Origin: Bacteroidaceae bacterium
Lineage (GTDB): Bacteria > Bacteroidota > Bacteroidia > Bacteroidales > Bacteroidaceae
Reading direction: 5' to 3'
NCBI GenBank assembly: GCA_021443405.1
Contig: JABUUA010000017.1
Location: 1-17,494, forward strand
Length of the DNA: 17,494 nucleotides
Shown here: positions 17,402-17,494 of the stretch, in pieces
Position numbering within the stretch: the first letter of the stretch is position 1
How the letters are laid out: every line of letters starts with the position of its first letter
Made by a program: the position numbers and the translations under genes
Notes under the pieces: generated by a model
What the model saw: the letters and a program-made list of their open reading frames with translations, nothing else
Databases searched by the model: none
Told to the model about the DNA's origin: nothing

Positions 17402-17494
17402 CCCAAATCGTTCATTAGGCTTCGTCTTGATTTCTGAGCTATGGCGCGGGCACTTTGGCGCCTGGATAAGGGAGCGATGGGGTTCCATCGTGAC
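17402..17494 (-). repeat. 93-bp dispersed hairpin repeat, copy 2
   Basis: Read on the minus strand from 17494, this copy aligns without gaps to 5533-5625. The ends (GTCACGATGGAACCCCATCG... and AAGCCTAATGAACGATTTGGG) are almost unchanged, while the centre differs. The central hairpin is GGCGC/GCGCC (17458-17462 with 17443-17447). Two of its base pairs differ from copy 1 on both strands, keeping the stem. It starts 31 bp past the M3 stop and reaches the window edge, so it may extend further. Confidence 0.8.

Overview
The window looks like a chromosomal stretch from a GC-rich member of the Bacteroidales, most likely Prevotella or a close relative. The signs are the Bacteroidetes-type promoters (TAnnTTTG at about -7, few Shine-Dalgarno sites), a DUF4248 gene, a DUF4153 membrane protein, a DUF4143 ATPase, a secreted S9 peptidase and an M3 lipoprotein peptidase. 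I cannot name the species from sequence alone.

Layout. 1-331: no convincing gene, a probable terminator and a leftward promoter. 332-1471 (minus): a small regulatory operon of an S24/LexA-like repressor, a 49-residue membrane miniprotein and a DUF4248 protein. 1712-2824 (plus): an acyltransferase-3 membrane enzyme. 2941-5451 (plus): the ClpB disaggregase, with an unusual gap in its second ATPase domain. 5452-5735: a convergent intergenic region with a 93-bp repeat, extra hairpins and a strong two-way terminator. 5736-7933 (minus): a UDG-superfamily glycosylase and a DUF4153 protein, driven by a promoter set between two identical 19-bp palindromic sites. 8175-10316 (minus): a secreted S9/DPP-like peptidase. 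It is divergent from 10423-12998 (plus), an iron-type alcohol dehydrogenase overlapped by four bases with an aldehyde dehydrogenase. 13093-15193 (plus): an AT-richer accessory island with a PIN-domain toxin-antitoxin pair and an AAA/DUF4143 ATPase preceded by three copies of a 17-bp repeat at an exact 33-bp period. 15269-17371 (plus): an M3 oligopeptidase lipoprotein. 17402-17494 (minus): the second copy of the 93-bp repeat.

How it fits together. Most genes are housekeeping or metabolic: proteostasis, extracytoplasmic peptide breakdown (S9 plus M3), alcohol/aldehyde redox and DNA base repair. The accessory signals are the S24 operon and the toxin-antitoxin/ATPase island. The most interesting unexplained structure is the 93-bp dispersed repeat. 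Its flanks are nearly identical between copies, but its central hairpin has changed on both sides of the stem so that pairing is kept, which suggests a structured RNA or hairpin DNA element rather than a coding sequence.
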